Below are positions 49,870 to 60,312 of a stretch of DNA of 64,000 bases, one piece after another. Position 1 is the first letter of the stretch. The number at the start of each line of letters is the position of its first letter. The notes beneath the pieces were generated by a model that was given only the letters and a program-made list of their open reading frames with translations, did no database searches and was not told the DNA's origin. Made by a program: the position numbers and the translations under genes. Source of the stretch: Apostichopus japonicus (lineage: Eukaryota; Echinodermata; Holothuroidea; Aspidochirotida; Stichopodidae); the NCBI RefSeq assembly GCF_037975245.1, contig NC_092571.1, positions 288,501 through 352,500 of the forward strand. Direction: 5' to 3'.

Positions 49870-51009
49870 TTCAAATGAATGTGATAAATTTATTAGAATA
49901 AACCAAAAGCAAATAGAATAAAGGGTAATTTAAACCAAGAAATACTGCACGACGCAACTCACATGCATACCTGTAAATGTTACCCACGCACGACGACACA
50001 TACAACACTGACACGTAAAGGGAAACACAGCATCACACGCATTAAAACAATCGAAGACCATTAACAGGGTGTACTGCTGAGTTTCTGGAGAAAGATTGTA
50101 AAACAAACCACCTGCTGCTGAAGAAACAAAGTCTAAACATTCAAGAGTTCTGCTGCCTCCATTGGTCTTTATTATAACTTTCTGTCAAATATCATTGGAG
50201 ATATGGATATTTTGGCTTCCAGATTAAAGGTACAAAGCCAACATGTCTGGGAGGAAATGCTCCTAAAAAGGTCAATGTCCGTTCACTGATGCACATATTA
50301 TATGACATCACGGTCACGCCAATACATGTGTCTAAATGCTTCAAAGCATGCCTTTTCTTTCATTGTTGATGCTGGATCTGGAAAATAACCATTTCATCCT
50401 TAATTAAAAGTCTTGAATTTTAATATATCAACACTGAGGGAACCCTGAAGGATTGATAATCCAACACAATCATAGAATAGAAAAGGTGAGGGATTTCTCA
50501 ACCAAGGCTTCCTATACAATTGAGTTTTCTCCTGGCATCTTGAATCCAGTGAAATGACCATTGGCTGGAAACTCACTTCTGATTCTTTGGACTGCACATG
50601 ATGGTAGCACAACCCTGACGTGTCTTGCTAGGAACCCCCAGCACCTTTGAACCTGTTGACCGTAGGCTATGTATCTGTACTGCCTAAAAAAAATATTGAA
50701 AGTTCAAAATGTATGAATGTTGGCCCATGATGTCCACAATAACAAGCAGGGATACAATGTACAGTTATGGTTACATTTGTTGTGAATTTACACCTTCCAT
50801 ATTTCATGAAACATTCTTTTGTTCAGACAATTGATTTGCAAAACTCCAGGCCTAAGTACTAGCCTAGTAATAATGAGTATAAAATGACACATATGCCTAC
50901 CTAGCATGGCTGCATAATGCAGCTTACGTCCCGAGCCAAACTTTCAGTATGTAACCACCACTACTACTACTACTACGCACCATACTGAACATGTATGAAT
51001 ACATAGCCA
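49870..51009. other. AT-rich spacer with a short CTA microsatellite
   Basis: No supported gene. A (CTA)n run of about five units lies at 50961-50976. Read on the minus strand, 49885-50160 looks like a 3' untranslated tail with AATAAA at 49889-49894, but no coding exon could be joined to it. Confidence 0.45.
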
Positions 51010-51440
51010 ACACACAGTACATATGGGTTGTAAGGATTCTATGGTTGTAAGTCACCGTAACACAACTCACAATATGGTTAAGGCAGTTCCGCGAATTCCA
51101 ACCACACATGCAAAAAATGGACTGGATTTTGTTTGCTTCATTACTAAATTCTTACCACGTTGTATGCTCCTTGCAATAGTTCCGAACGGGTTTCTTCTTC
51201 GATATGTTGTGGAGCTTCAATTTCGGCTCATTTGACAGGCTCGAACTGATACGGTTCTATATCCTAACAGTAACACCTCAGGTCCACCCTCAACATTAGG
51301 TTCAATATTGGCATGATCATCGCCTTCACTCTCTGCTTCGAATATTAGAAAGGGCACTCCAATTCTAGTACAATTTCACTGCCTGGTGAAGAACCACTAT
51401 CACTTTGAACTTCGGTTGCCACATTTGGTTCTAAATCTGA
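51010..51440 (-). pseudogene. Possible decayed coding sequence, family not identified
   Basis: The minus strand has an ATG near 51440 followed by a serine- and glutamate-rich stretch (MSDLEPNVATEVQSDSGSS) that stops after about 32 codons. Further acidic stretches appear in shifted frames, including a DIEPYQFEP segment followed by EIEAPQHIEEE. The acidic composition and a YxFEP-like segment recall the N-terminal part of P2RX7-tail-like proteins, but the match is weak. At least two frame changes and a stop would be needed, so this is a remnant at best. Confidence 0.2.
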
Positions 51441-52177
51441 CATTCCACGGGAAATTTAGATTTGAATTCGTGCTGACTTGTTATCGATTGTTTTGTGTAT
51501 TTATGTACACTTGTCGGAGTGTAGGTATGATATATGTTCGGAGGAAACAGCGAGAGCAAATCGTGTTCCTAAAATGTTGTCACATTAGGTCATGAGATTA
51601 CGAAAAAAAATTTCGAAGGGAAAAATCAAGTTTCTAATTGGCAGAGTGGTTGATATATGTTCTAGAGAACATGCTTAGATGGATCCCAAAAATACAGGAT
51701 GTTGAAATTTTCGTGTCGTGGCCATAATAAGTAAGAATTTGAAAATTGCCATTTTAGACTCTATGAGCCTTAAGTATAGCTAAGGGTATTGGTTATGATA
51801 TGTAATCACGGAATATGACAAAAAGGTCTCATCATTTTACGCTTGAGTGATTTGGGGGCAAATTTTGTGAAAAATCACCAAAATATCGCAATGTGGCACG
51901 AGATTGACACGGAAGTAACAACACATTGGTACACCATGTCATGTGCCCAAAAATGCACTGATGAAGTAATAATTAGACTGGAAGAACATGTTCATGGCCT
52001 GTAGAGACCAATGTACTACCTGTGTCTGTTGTTTTGATCTGTGTGTTATTGAGATGTGTAGTAGTACAAGTAAAGGATGGTATAAGGAGCCACTAGTTTC
52101 AATGTTAAGATATTGAACAAGTAAAACCTGAGGAACTGAAGTTGTACATCTGGTGAGTAGTCTACTTTTATACAGTA
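51441..52177. other. AT-rich spacer, nothing recognised
   Basis: No open frame longer than about 70 codons and no repeat family recognised, apart from short A- and T-rich tracts near 51600. Confidence 0.5.
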
Positions 52178-53119
52178 TAGTGCTGATAGTCGTGATCGAT
52201 TAATCGCCAGTAGTCGCGATTACACTTTGGAAGTTTGATTAATCGCTCTCAAAACCTAAGTTGCGATTACTGGACTAAAGCTAGCACTACACACAATCTG
52301 CTATTGAAAAATAGCCTAACCTATCAAAAACAACACTTAAGCAGTTTGTCAGCAAATATTGCAAACACAGGTTCTTACAATGCTACACTAGAACTGTGCT
52401 GTGTTAAAAATCAGCAAGCACCTGTTCAGGTTAGATTCATGCGTTTACTTGTTAGTAATACGATTGTTCTGCAGTGCAACATTTAGTCCTAGCAATGTTT
52501 CATCATTGCGCATAATTGCAAATTCCCAAATTTATTAATCTTTAATGATTGCCAAAGAATTTGTAATTTCTTCAAACATGCATGTTTACAGTATATTTCA
52601 TTTCTGGCCAGTGGTTCACATGTATCATATGTCTGATAGAGTGTGTCGATTGCGGTGAAGTTTCATTTCAATGTGTCATAATATGTGCGTGCTATCACAC
52701 TAGGCTAAAGCCTAGCCTAGAAGGTGAACGTCCTTCTACAGAAAACTCTTGCATAGTAATCATCACACCGCTACAGGGTGTTGCATCTATTCATTTTTTT
52801 GCTGTGATTAGTGCTAGTAGTTGTAGTAGCCTTGTAGATCCATTCCAAAGTTTTTGATTTACTTTGAAGGATTTTAAGAAATGTTGAATATTGAAATTTG
52901 TTGACAGTTTTTGTTTGGTAGATGTTTTAACATGAATTAGACATCACACATTAAGACTTGAAAGAACAAATAGGGACAGTGCACCATGGAAAAAGATTTG
53001 TTTGACTGTATTTCTGCAATGTAGAAATGACAGTGATGATGCCATAACTGTAACCGAGTATCGCGAGAAGAGCTATGCGATTAATCAACTACAAAAGTAA
53101 GAGTCGACTATCAGCACTA
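52178..53119. mobile_element. hAT-like non-autonomous element
   Basis: The 942-bp segment begins tagtgctgatagtcg and ends with its exact reverse complement (cgactatcagcacta), giving 15-bp terminal inverted repeats. Subterminal gattaatcg motifs occur in opposite orientation near both ends. The 8-bp flanks (atacagta on the left, atactgtg on the right) agree at six positions, as expected for a decayed hAT target duplication. There is no transposase inside. Confidence 0.65.
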
Positions 53120-53308
53120 ATACTGTGTACCTAGCAGAGCAAAAAGCGACAGTCAGAATTTAAATGCATACATTACAATGTAATATATGTGGTGTAAGAA
53201 TCAGTTTTATTGAGACCCAGACTGCAATCAGAATAAGGATAGGCCTATATACAGTAACACATTTGTAAATGGAAAGCTCACACCTTCACAATGTCAGACT
53301 AAGATTGG

Positions 53309-53614
53309 ATGGCATGGGCTGATGAAATAAATGCAAATGTTGCAAAATATACATCAGCCCCAACAAGTTACACAAATGGCTGCAGGATGTGGACAGGTGC
53401 CTACACCATCAGTAAGCCAGGGGCACCAGCATATGGCATTATCCGCACAATGCTATCCCTGGCAGCTAAGAGAAGAGCCACATTCCAGCATCTGCTCTTC
53501 AAAGTATTGTGCAAAGAAATTAACTTTTTAAGTACCAAATCATTTCACATCTCCCACATATGCCACAACAGCCTATGTGTGGAGGTGTCACATCCATTGC
53601 TTGTGTCTCTGTGA
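53309..53614 (+). pseudogene. His-Me finger (I-PpoI-like) endonuclease fragment
   Basis: A 101-codon frame contains GCRMWTGAY (residues about 24-32), AYGIIRT, HLLFKVL and then ISHICHNSLCVEVSH (about 81-95). This order of Cys-x-x-W, YG, and SHxCHNxxCxxxxH is the pattern of the zinc-binding His-Me finger homing endonuclease family (Pfam zf-His_Me_endon type), found in many invertebrate mobile elements. The frame ends right after the His segment, where the DNA becomes similar to the Mutator-like fragment at 48448-48545, so the 3' end was probably lost by a junction. No promoter or upstream exon was identified. The assignment is from motif order only. Confidence 0.5.
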
Positions 53615-53730
53615 GCCATCATAGCACTGTGACAGGCCCTTAATAAGACTTGCAAATTTACTAACCTGTTTACTGTAGATTTTGTCATATATCAGAGGAG
53701 AGTACTGCTTTAGTCAGTGCTCTGTAGAGA
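53587..53730 (-). mobile_element. Mutator-like transposon fragments, two pieces joined
   Basis: 53587-53685 matches 48448-48545 (N-terminal coding part, minus strand). 53686-53730 matches 60415-60455 (C-terminal half of the same protein). These pieces are not adjacent in the source element, so this is a rearranged junction. The right piece ends where the reverse transcriptase begins. Confidence 0.65.
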
Positions 53731-53734
53731 GACC

Positions 53735-54774
53735 TGTTTATTGAAATCTAAACTGTACACTATGGGTGTTTCACATCAGGTTCTCTGCTGGGTGGATGCT
53801 TTTCTGAGTGATAGAGAGCAGTCGGTTGTTGTCAATGGGTCTAGGTCTAATCCTTCTAAGGTTACTTCCGGTGTTCCGCAAGGGTCAGTTTTGGGACCCA
53901 TTCTCTTCCTGGCCTATATTAATGATATTGGTAATGCTGTTTCTTCTGGTGTCCGACTGTTCGCTGATGACTGTGTCTGTTATCGGGTTATCGATGATGT
54001 CAGTGATGGTCATCAACTTCAGGAAGATATTAATATACTAGGGCAATGGGCTAAAGATTGGGGCATGAGTTTCCAGCCGGTGAAATGTAACATTATGACC
54101 ATTACTAGAAAGAGGAAACCTGTAAATTTCAATTACATGCTCAATGGGGTTCACTTGGTTAAGGTTGATTGTATTAAATATCTGGGTATTCATATCACTT
54201 CAGATCTCAACTGGGGAAAAAATATTCAAAATGTGTGTAACAAAGGAAATAGGATATTGGGAGTTCTTTGTAGAAACTTATCCCCTTGTTCGAAGGATGC
54301 AAAATTGGCTGCATATAAAGGTCTCCTCCTGCCAGTATTGGAATATGCCAGTTCTGTCTGGGATCCCCACCAAGCTTTCTTGCAGCACAACCTCGAAAAC
54401 ATTCAGAGGCGTGCAGCCCGTTTCATCGCTTCAGATTATTCAAGAGAGCCTGGCTCTGTCTCATCTCTGTTACGGGACCTAAACCTGGTGCCCTTGGCAG
54501 AGAGGCGCAGACAAAGTAGAATCATCTTATTTGCTAAGGGCATCTATGGTCAGGCTCAGATCCCTATTGACTGCCTAAGAAAGCCTCTGCGTAGGAGTCG
54601 GAACATGCACGATATGCATTTCTGCCAACTGTATGCCAGTACCAATTGCTATAAGTATAGTTTTTTCCAAATACAATTAGGGATTGGAATAGTCTGCCTT
54701 CAGACCTCATTAGTAGTTCCAGTGGTTCTGTGAATCCTGTCACTTATATCAGTACTCGGGTCAGATCTAATTAA
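53735..54774 (+). pseudogene. CR1/L2-like non-LTR retrotransposon reverse transcriptase, 5'-truncated
   Basis: The open frame 53717-54733 encodes the reverse transcriptase of a non-LTR retrotransposon, which copies element RNA into DNA at a nicked target. Visible motifs (residues counted from 53717) are SGVPQGSVLGP (51-61), the catalytic FADD (82-85), KCNIM (123-127) and KYLG (154-157), then the thumb-like C-terminal WDPH and RAARF segments. Homology starts around residue 6, inside the palm, so the endonuclease and N-terminal RT are missing. A one-base change in the T6 run near 54661-54666 shifts the frame at about residue 315. The other frame continues naturally through TIRDWNSLPSDL to a stop at 54772-54774. 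The frame is otherwise intact, so the copy is fairly young. The clade is inferred from motif wording, and a related Jockey-superfamily clade is possible. Confidence 0.85.
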
Positions 54775-54860
54775 TTACTCTCTTGACGTGTGTGTGGTGA
54801 GATATTGTCCCTTTTTGCGGATGTGTCACCGTATCGAAGACGAAGACGAGGTGTACTACA
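54775..54860 (+). other. Probable 3' tail of the retrotransposon
   Basis: The short stretch between the RT stop and the resumed Mutator-like sequence ends in a small gaagac repeat (cgaagacgaagacgag). Short terminal repeats are usual at CR1/L2 3' ends. No target duplication was found. Confidence 0.4.
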
Positions 54861-54945
54861 TCAGAATGATAAGCTGCAGCCATTGTTCTACTGAATCCAT
54901 TACATGCCTTGCCATCAGCATCAGTTGTGAGGTACATGACCGTAC
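54861..54945 (-). mobile_element. Mutator-like transposase fragment (TTDADGK segment)
   Basis: The minus strand reads LTTDADGKACNGFSRTMAAA, nearly the same as the segment at 60505-60575. It lies on the far side of the reverse transcriptase from the 53686-53730 piece, in the order expected if the retrotransposon landed inside the Mutator-like copy. About 50 bp of the target is not recovered. Confidence 0.65.
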
Positions 54946-54961
54946 CCATTCTTCATAATAA

Positions 54962-55691
54962 TAATCAGTTTTTATCCTCAAAGTTCAACAAAATTCCAGT
55001 GACCTATTCACTAGTTTGTTTGTATACAAATGCTTAAATGGTTATAAGCATTTATTGGAAGTCTAAGCAGTTGAATAGCTGCACATAGAATGATACAAGA
55101 CAAGACTTACACTGAGAAACTAGTCAATATGATCTACTACAACGATTTAGGAATGTTGCTTGAACAGCGCCCTCATTCTAGATCTGGTCACAGCTAGAAC
55201 ATAGGTCTCCTGAGTAGTTTTCGCAACAAAATCTGACAAAATACCTTTGAAAAGCAGTGCCAAAGTAACAAGTAACTTTTTCTCTTTCATTTTAGGGCCA
55301 GAGTTTACTCGATACAGGGAGTGATCACATTTTCAGAGGGAAGAAGGCCAACTTGCGTCAAGTTTCCACCAGAGGGGATAAGTAGCACCAACTGAGGGAC
55401 TGTGCTTAAAACACATTGTGTGGACCCAAGAACAATTTAGACATTCAGTAGATGCCAGCCATGCTGATGGAATGACTTCTAATCACACTAGGGAATATGT
55501 CAACCATTGGGCTCTCACTTGTTTAAAGTTCAGTACTGCATTATTCATATAGACTGTACAACATGTGTGAGACACCATATGAAGATTCACACAATAGACA
55601 GAGATAAACAAAAATGATATAAGTCATTACTTCTGAAACTATCATAAAAAGAGGTTGAAAGTGGATTTTAGAAATGTCAACTGTTACTTTA
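54962..55691 (-). repeat. Second copy of the Mutator-like upstream region
   Basis: Collinear with 48823-49540 with minor indels, for example an extra atacaaatgcttaaatgg segment near 55023 and loss of a segment near 55310. Ends next to copy D of the small element. Confidence 0.75.
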
Positions 55692-55798
55692 GCTGGCATA
55701 CTCCTATTAGCATCTATATCAATCCGTACCAAGTGTGCTTCTTCAGAAAAAGTGCCAAAAAGCAACAGGAGACATCTTTTTTGATATGTCATCAATCA
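55692..55798. mobile_element. Small inverted-repeat element, copy D (short 5' fragment)
   Basis: Begins gctggcatactcctattag after TTTA and follows copies B and C for about 107 bp before similarity stops near tcatcaatcact. Confidence 0.6.
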
Positions 55799-56191
55799 CT
55801 GGACTGGTTTATGTTTTTAGTTCTACCATGTAGCTTGTACTCTCTCTCTCTCTGAGTTGTGCTCACCTCCTTCTGTATGCTCTGCCTCTGTTATATAGTC
55901 TATCATACTGTTGTTTCCTTTGCATCTGTTTCAGAGTCTGGATACATAGACTATTTGAGCTCACCTCTAATCCTGCAGCTTCCATCTTCCTGGCTATGGA
56001 CTCTTCAGGCCCTTTATTTGTAATGTTTGTGGCACTGTGGTCCCTGTACTGACTGTTGCGTGAAATGCTTGTGCTATGTTTTGGATTGGAAACTCGAAAG
56101 CATTATTGACTACCTCTGCTTTTTGAGTGGAAGTCTGAAACTGAGTGGACCATAAACGTTTGCTGCAGGTGGGTGTCTCAGGTATTTCATT
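55799..56191. other. Spacer, no supported gene
   Basis: Contains a short CT run near 55840-55853 and no coding or repeat signal that I recognise. It is the left flank of the pogo-like element. Confidence 0.5.
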
Positions 56192-56193
56192 TA

Positions 56194-56221
56194 CAGTACT
56201 GATTTCGCTTAACTCCCGTTG
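56194..56221. repeat. Left 28-bp terminal inverted repeat of the pogo-like element
   Basis: Perfect inverse match to 60083-60110, preceded by TA. It is followed by several atcgaaatt-type subterminal motifs to about 56320. Confidence 0.9.
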
Positions 56222-57013
56222 AAATTTGTTAAAAGGAAAATAAACAAATTTCTTCGTTTTTTATCGAAATTTGCCGATTTTTATCGAAATTCAACGAATT
56301 TTAACGATTGGTGATCTCAATCATTTCCTACGTGGAATTTTCAACGATGCGTTGAAATTCTTTTTTAAACGAAATAAAAGGTCAATATGTGGTTACGCGA
56401 AACGTCGGAAATCGCGTAACTTCGTTTATTAGTATCGATTAGACTTTGGTACAGTCGTTTGAAAGCATTCTCAGGCTTGCATGAGTAGTAACTCTCAAAG
56501 AAACATGTAGTAAAACTGACGGGGGACGTTTTCTGACTGAACCCCAAACACAGTGACATAAGTCTTAACTTTGCCAGGCTATCTTGGAGGTTGCAGTACA
56601 CGCTATGTACCACGAGGCACCCTTCCAGATAAGTTGGAGTGCTGTTTAACCATTTAAATAACAATGAATGGACATAAATAAACTTGGTTTACTTGCAGAT
56701 TGCAAAAAATAGTTATTTTTAAGAGATGTAAATTTGTTTTTTTATAAGAGTTGAAGTGTGAAACTTTGTTTCCGAGCGAAAACACTTGAAGCAGTTACTT
56801 GAAGCAAAATAAAGATGCCCCGCCCATTCTGCTAGGACGCTTCCATTTTTCAAAAATGCGTTTTCTCTTGTTATTTTTCTATTTTGTTTAGTATAGATTT
56901 GGCATGAGACATGTTACTCAGGTTAACTTTGATGGAATAATTTTATACCAGAAGTGGAAAAACTTAACAGTTATTACATTCATTTCGGATCATTTCCGAA
57001 CAAGATAACACAC

Positions 57014-58498
57014 TAAGGGTGTGACCGTTTAAACGATTAACCGTTTAACCGGCCGCAAATGCACTATCAGTTTAGAAAATCACAAACTGTATAAACGGAA
57101 AATTAAAAAAAAAAATCAAATACATTTTAAACATGAAAATTATTTAAAAATATGTAAAGAACTGAGTAATGTACTGCAAACTATCAATAAAAAACAGAAA
57201 AACGATGTTTTAGGCATTCGTTCAATATAACTATAGTAGTAGGCCAATAGTCACGAGCTCATGATAGTGTCATCAATTCGTCTTCTCAGTTTATATTTGC
57301 GACATATATCACCCGTGTACATCGATCAATGGCATGGTGAAATCCTGTGTGAAAATATGTCGATGCCAAAAGACGCAAATGGTCGTTCTAGAAAGTATCG
57401 TAATAACATTAACAACACAAGGCCAGTTTGCTCTCTCAGGTCCGCACGTATACAGCCATTTTTTCCACACATGGTATTATACTGTGCATGCATTGCGGGC
57501 GGGATTGCGGCAAACATAAAAGAATATGAATGAAAATGATAAACCTTACGATATTTTTCACAAATATTGGTGCTTAGATAAGTGCTTCCTCACAATCAAA
57601 GAGCCGCCCCAAAATTTGCTCCGCTTACGTAAAACTTCTATATATATATAACACTTGGAAAAATTCGAGTTTTTACACACATAATTCCCACTGACATTGG
57701 TCATAGAACATAAGTAGGTCATTGACATTTGAACTTGCCCAAGTTCATCGCACCATGAGAACGACACAACACATTGAACATGATGTTACATTCTTCCGCC
57801 ATCTGGACGCTGAGTGTAAATTTTGGTGTAATATGCAAATTATGAATGGTACTGCGCTGCCCGGTTAAAATTTAACCTATTGCAACACCAATTTTGGGAA
57901 GCTGTTGTTGAAGAAACTGTTGTATCAAATGTAAAGTACTGTATCATGTATGTGACACAAGAGAAAGAAAATGAAATCGGAGGCTGCTACAACCCATCCC
58001 ACAACACGTGCGTGCGTAATTTGTTTTCTAAACATGACTTTTAATGAGTAAGCAGGAAAGGTGGGTAAGTTTGCTAAGTTAGGCGAGTTTTTGTTTAAAA
58101 TCTTGTGATAGATAGACAAATATATTGTTTTTTTCTTCAAAAGTTACGAAGTTGCCGAAGGCCGAGTTATATAAATTCAGTGATCTGAACTTCTGAAGAC
58201 CACGATATACTGATCAGGTGTGTTATTCTTTTCAGCAATTATTACACGTAATGTTGGCAATATTATTGGGCCTAATTAGTAATTAACATACATTGATCAT
58301 TGTCTTGTTGCCTGAATTGCTACTTTTTGGAAAAAAAAAAAACCTTAATTATTGTACTCATAATGTCCTATTTTCATTAAAAGTTGAGAGACATTACGTC
58401 GAAAAAGCCGCAATCGGGAAACAGCGTTTAAAAGTTTAACCTACCGGCAGGTTATACGGTTAAATGGTTAGTGAAATATCTGTTAGGTCACACCCTTA
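57014..58498. mobile_element. hAT non-autonomous element nested in the pogo-like element
   Basis: Starts taagggtgtgacc and ends ggtcacaccctta, a 13-bp perfect inverted repeat, with further imperfect ttaaccgtttaacc-like subterminal symmetry. The flanking taacacac at 57006-57013 and 58499-58506 is a perfect 8-bp target duplication, diagnostic of hAT-type insertion. Its open frames (for example 57261-57533) show no transposase motif. It must be younger than the surrounding pogo-like element. Confidence 0.85.
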
Positions 58499-60082
58499 TA
58501 ACACACAAAAAAAAAAACGACTTTATTGAATGAAAATATACTGAAAACCATATCGCAAAAACACAAAATCGCCTATAACTCGAAAACGGAAGGAGATATC
58601 GACTTTTGTCAGCTGCGTAGGGATTTCCTATACCGAATTTTGATGTGCTCTATCCACCTGTGTCATTTATGAGCTTCTCTGACGTAAGCTGCAGTACGTA
58701 ATTTCTCCATACCAGTTCCGCAACATTTATTTACGCAGTAAACATTGTTCATGATGTTTCTTTCACAACAAATATTCAAAGTTGTGCTCCACACGCTTCA
58801 CAGATATTGTTTTATGTTGTTCATTTTCAATTCTAGTTTAAAATTACATTTTCGAACGATGCATTGCATGCCTTGTCAAACATTCCTGATTAGTAAAACT
58901 AAGGAAGGATATTTGATTGATATGATTTTATGAGCTGTTCCACTTGAAAAATGATGATAAAACCGAAAAACAAAACATTTACTTCTCATGTGACGCATAC
59001 CGGGAGACTCATAAAAACCCCCTTCTCATTAAATTAAATTTACATGCCGTCAGGCCAGTTGAAAGCCCTCCCCAGTAATGTTTGATCAGCTCTTCCCAAT
59101 ATACAATACTCAAATAAGCAATGAAAATATATTCATTTTCCACAGGTTTCCATTCCATTATGAATAGTAGGGGCAAAATAATGTTTGCTTCTAGAGTAAG
59201 CCAGCCAAAGGTTCTGCAGTGCTAAACCCCCCACGAAGACAAATACTATGCTAATTAACAGTAGGCGTGAATTGACAAAGCCAGGTTTATGATTGGACTA
59301 GGCCTCTCAAAAAAGTTTGGTCGCTGGAGATATCCAGGGTAGGGAATGCACATGTAAGCAGCATACTGTAGGTGGCCCAGACCCAGGCTGCGACCTTAAT
59401 TACCAGGGCAGTTCGTCTGCATTCGCGGGCAACTTACAGTAGCTGGGTTAGGGGGAAAATAACAGGATGTTTTTTATTTTGCGTGCATTGAAGCCGGGGG
59501 GAGATTTTTTGGTTTGAAAGTGAGTGCGGTAAACGGTACTGTAGTACGTCAAGTAACACAGGAATTTATTGGAAAAAAAGATCTCTTTGATATCCAGCTA
59601 CGACTGTTTCATTGTGTAAATTTTTTTTTTGTTTCTTGTTTTTCTGACGCTGCGTTCATTGGTGAGTTACTTAAACTTATCTTAGTTTAATACTAGCCTT
59701 TAACTTAAGTACTTGTTACGATCGACCAAGACCAGTTTTTTATTATCCTAGCCAAATAATTTTTCAAACACCTAGTACAGAACTTACTCTGTCTTATATA
59801 CAATCAAACTTTTGTAACATTTGTAATATTCCTCAGCCACTTCTGGTATAGTCTGAAAACGGCTGTAGTTACACTAAGGATTCAACGTAGGTCACAACCT
59901 TGATATGTCTAGAATTGCCTTTGCCGTTGTTGATCGCGATAACTTTCGTGAAATTTCGTTGAAACTAAGTTGACAACCGTGCCCGCAGTAGTCTAAATCT
60001 TAATGAAATTATTTGTTTTTTATCGATTTTCAAATTTTTTTTATCGATTTTCAACCTTTTTTATCGATCGTTGCTTTTTTTG

Positions 60083-60110
60083 CAACGGGAGTTAAGCGAA
60101 ATCAGTACTG
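60083..60110. repeat. Right 28-bp terminal inverted repeat of the pogo-like element
   Basis: Perfect inverse match to 56194-56221, followed by TA. It is preceded by three ttttatcga motifs at about 60015-60070. Confidence 0.9.
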
Positions 60111-60312
60111 TAGTTGTGTGCTATCAGTGTGGGATATTAGCAGAGATCTCTTTGTAGCATTTGGCATGAATGGAAATGTGTACTTCCTGCCCCTCTTGCA
60201 TACAAATGAATGCTTCGGGCAATGTGAATGATTTCCAATGTAGCACTTTGCAAGGCAGTCTTAACATGTTGATAAAGCCTTCATAACTTTGCAGTGGTCG
60301 TATTTGAGGGCT
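60111..60312. other. Short spacer between the pogo-like element and the transposase remnant
   Basis: No feature recognised. The right flank of the pogo-like element continues directly toward the Mutator-like fragment. Confidence 0.4.

Larger units (their letters stand above)
56194..60110. mobile_element. Pogo/Tigger-like (Tc1/mariner) element, 3.9 kb, no transposase seen
   Basis: The 28 bp at 56194-56221, beginning CAGTACTGATTTCGCTTAAC, are exactly repeated in inverse orientation at 60083-60110. TA lies immediately outside both ends (56192-56193 and 60111-60112). CAGT ends, a CGCTTAAC core and TA targets are typical of pogo/Tigger elements. Inside each end are several tttttatcga motifs pointing inward, as subterminal repeats. 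No transposase or CENP-B-like domain was found, so it is non-autonomous or an internally replaced copy. Part of its length is a nested hAT element (57014-58498). Confidence 0.8.

Noticed and set aside
55840-55853. CT microsatellite as a regulatory element
   Set aside because: Only a few units with no nearby gene.
57261-57533. Coding gene inside the nested hAT element
   Set aside because: The 90-codon frame has no hAT dimerisation, BED finger or other known motif, and overlapping frames exist on both strands.
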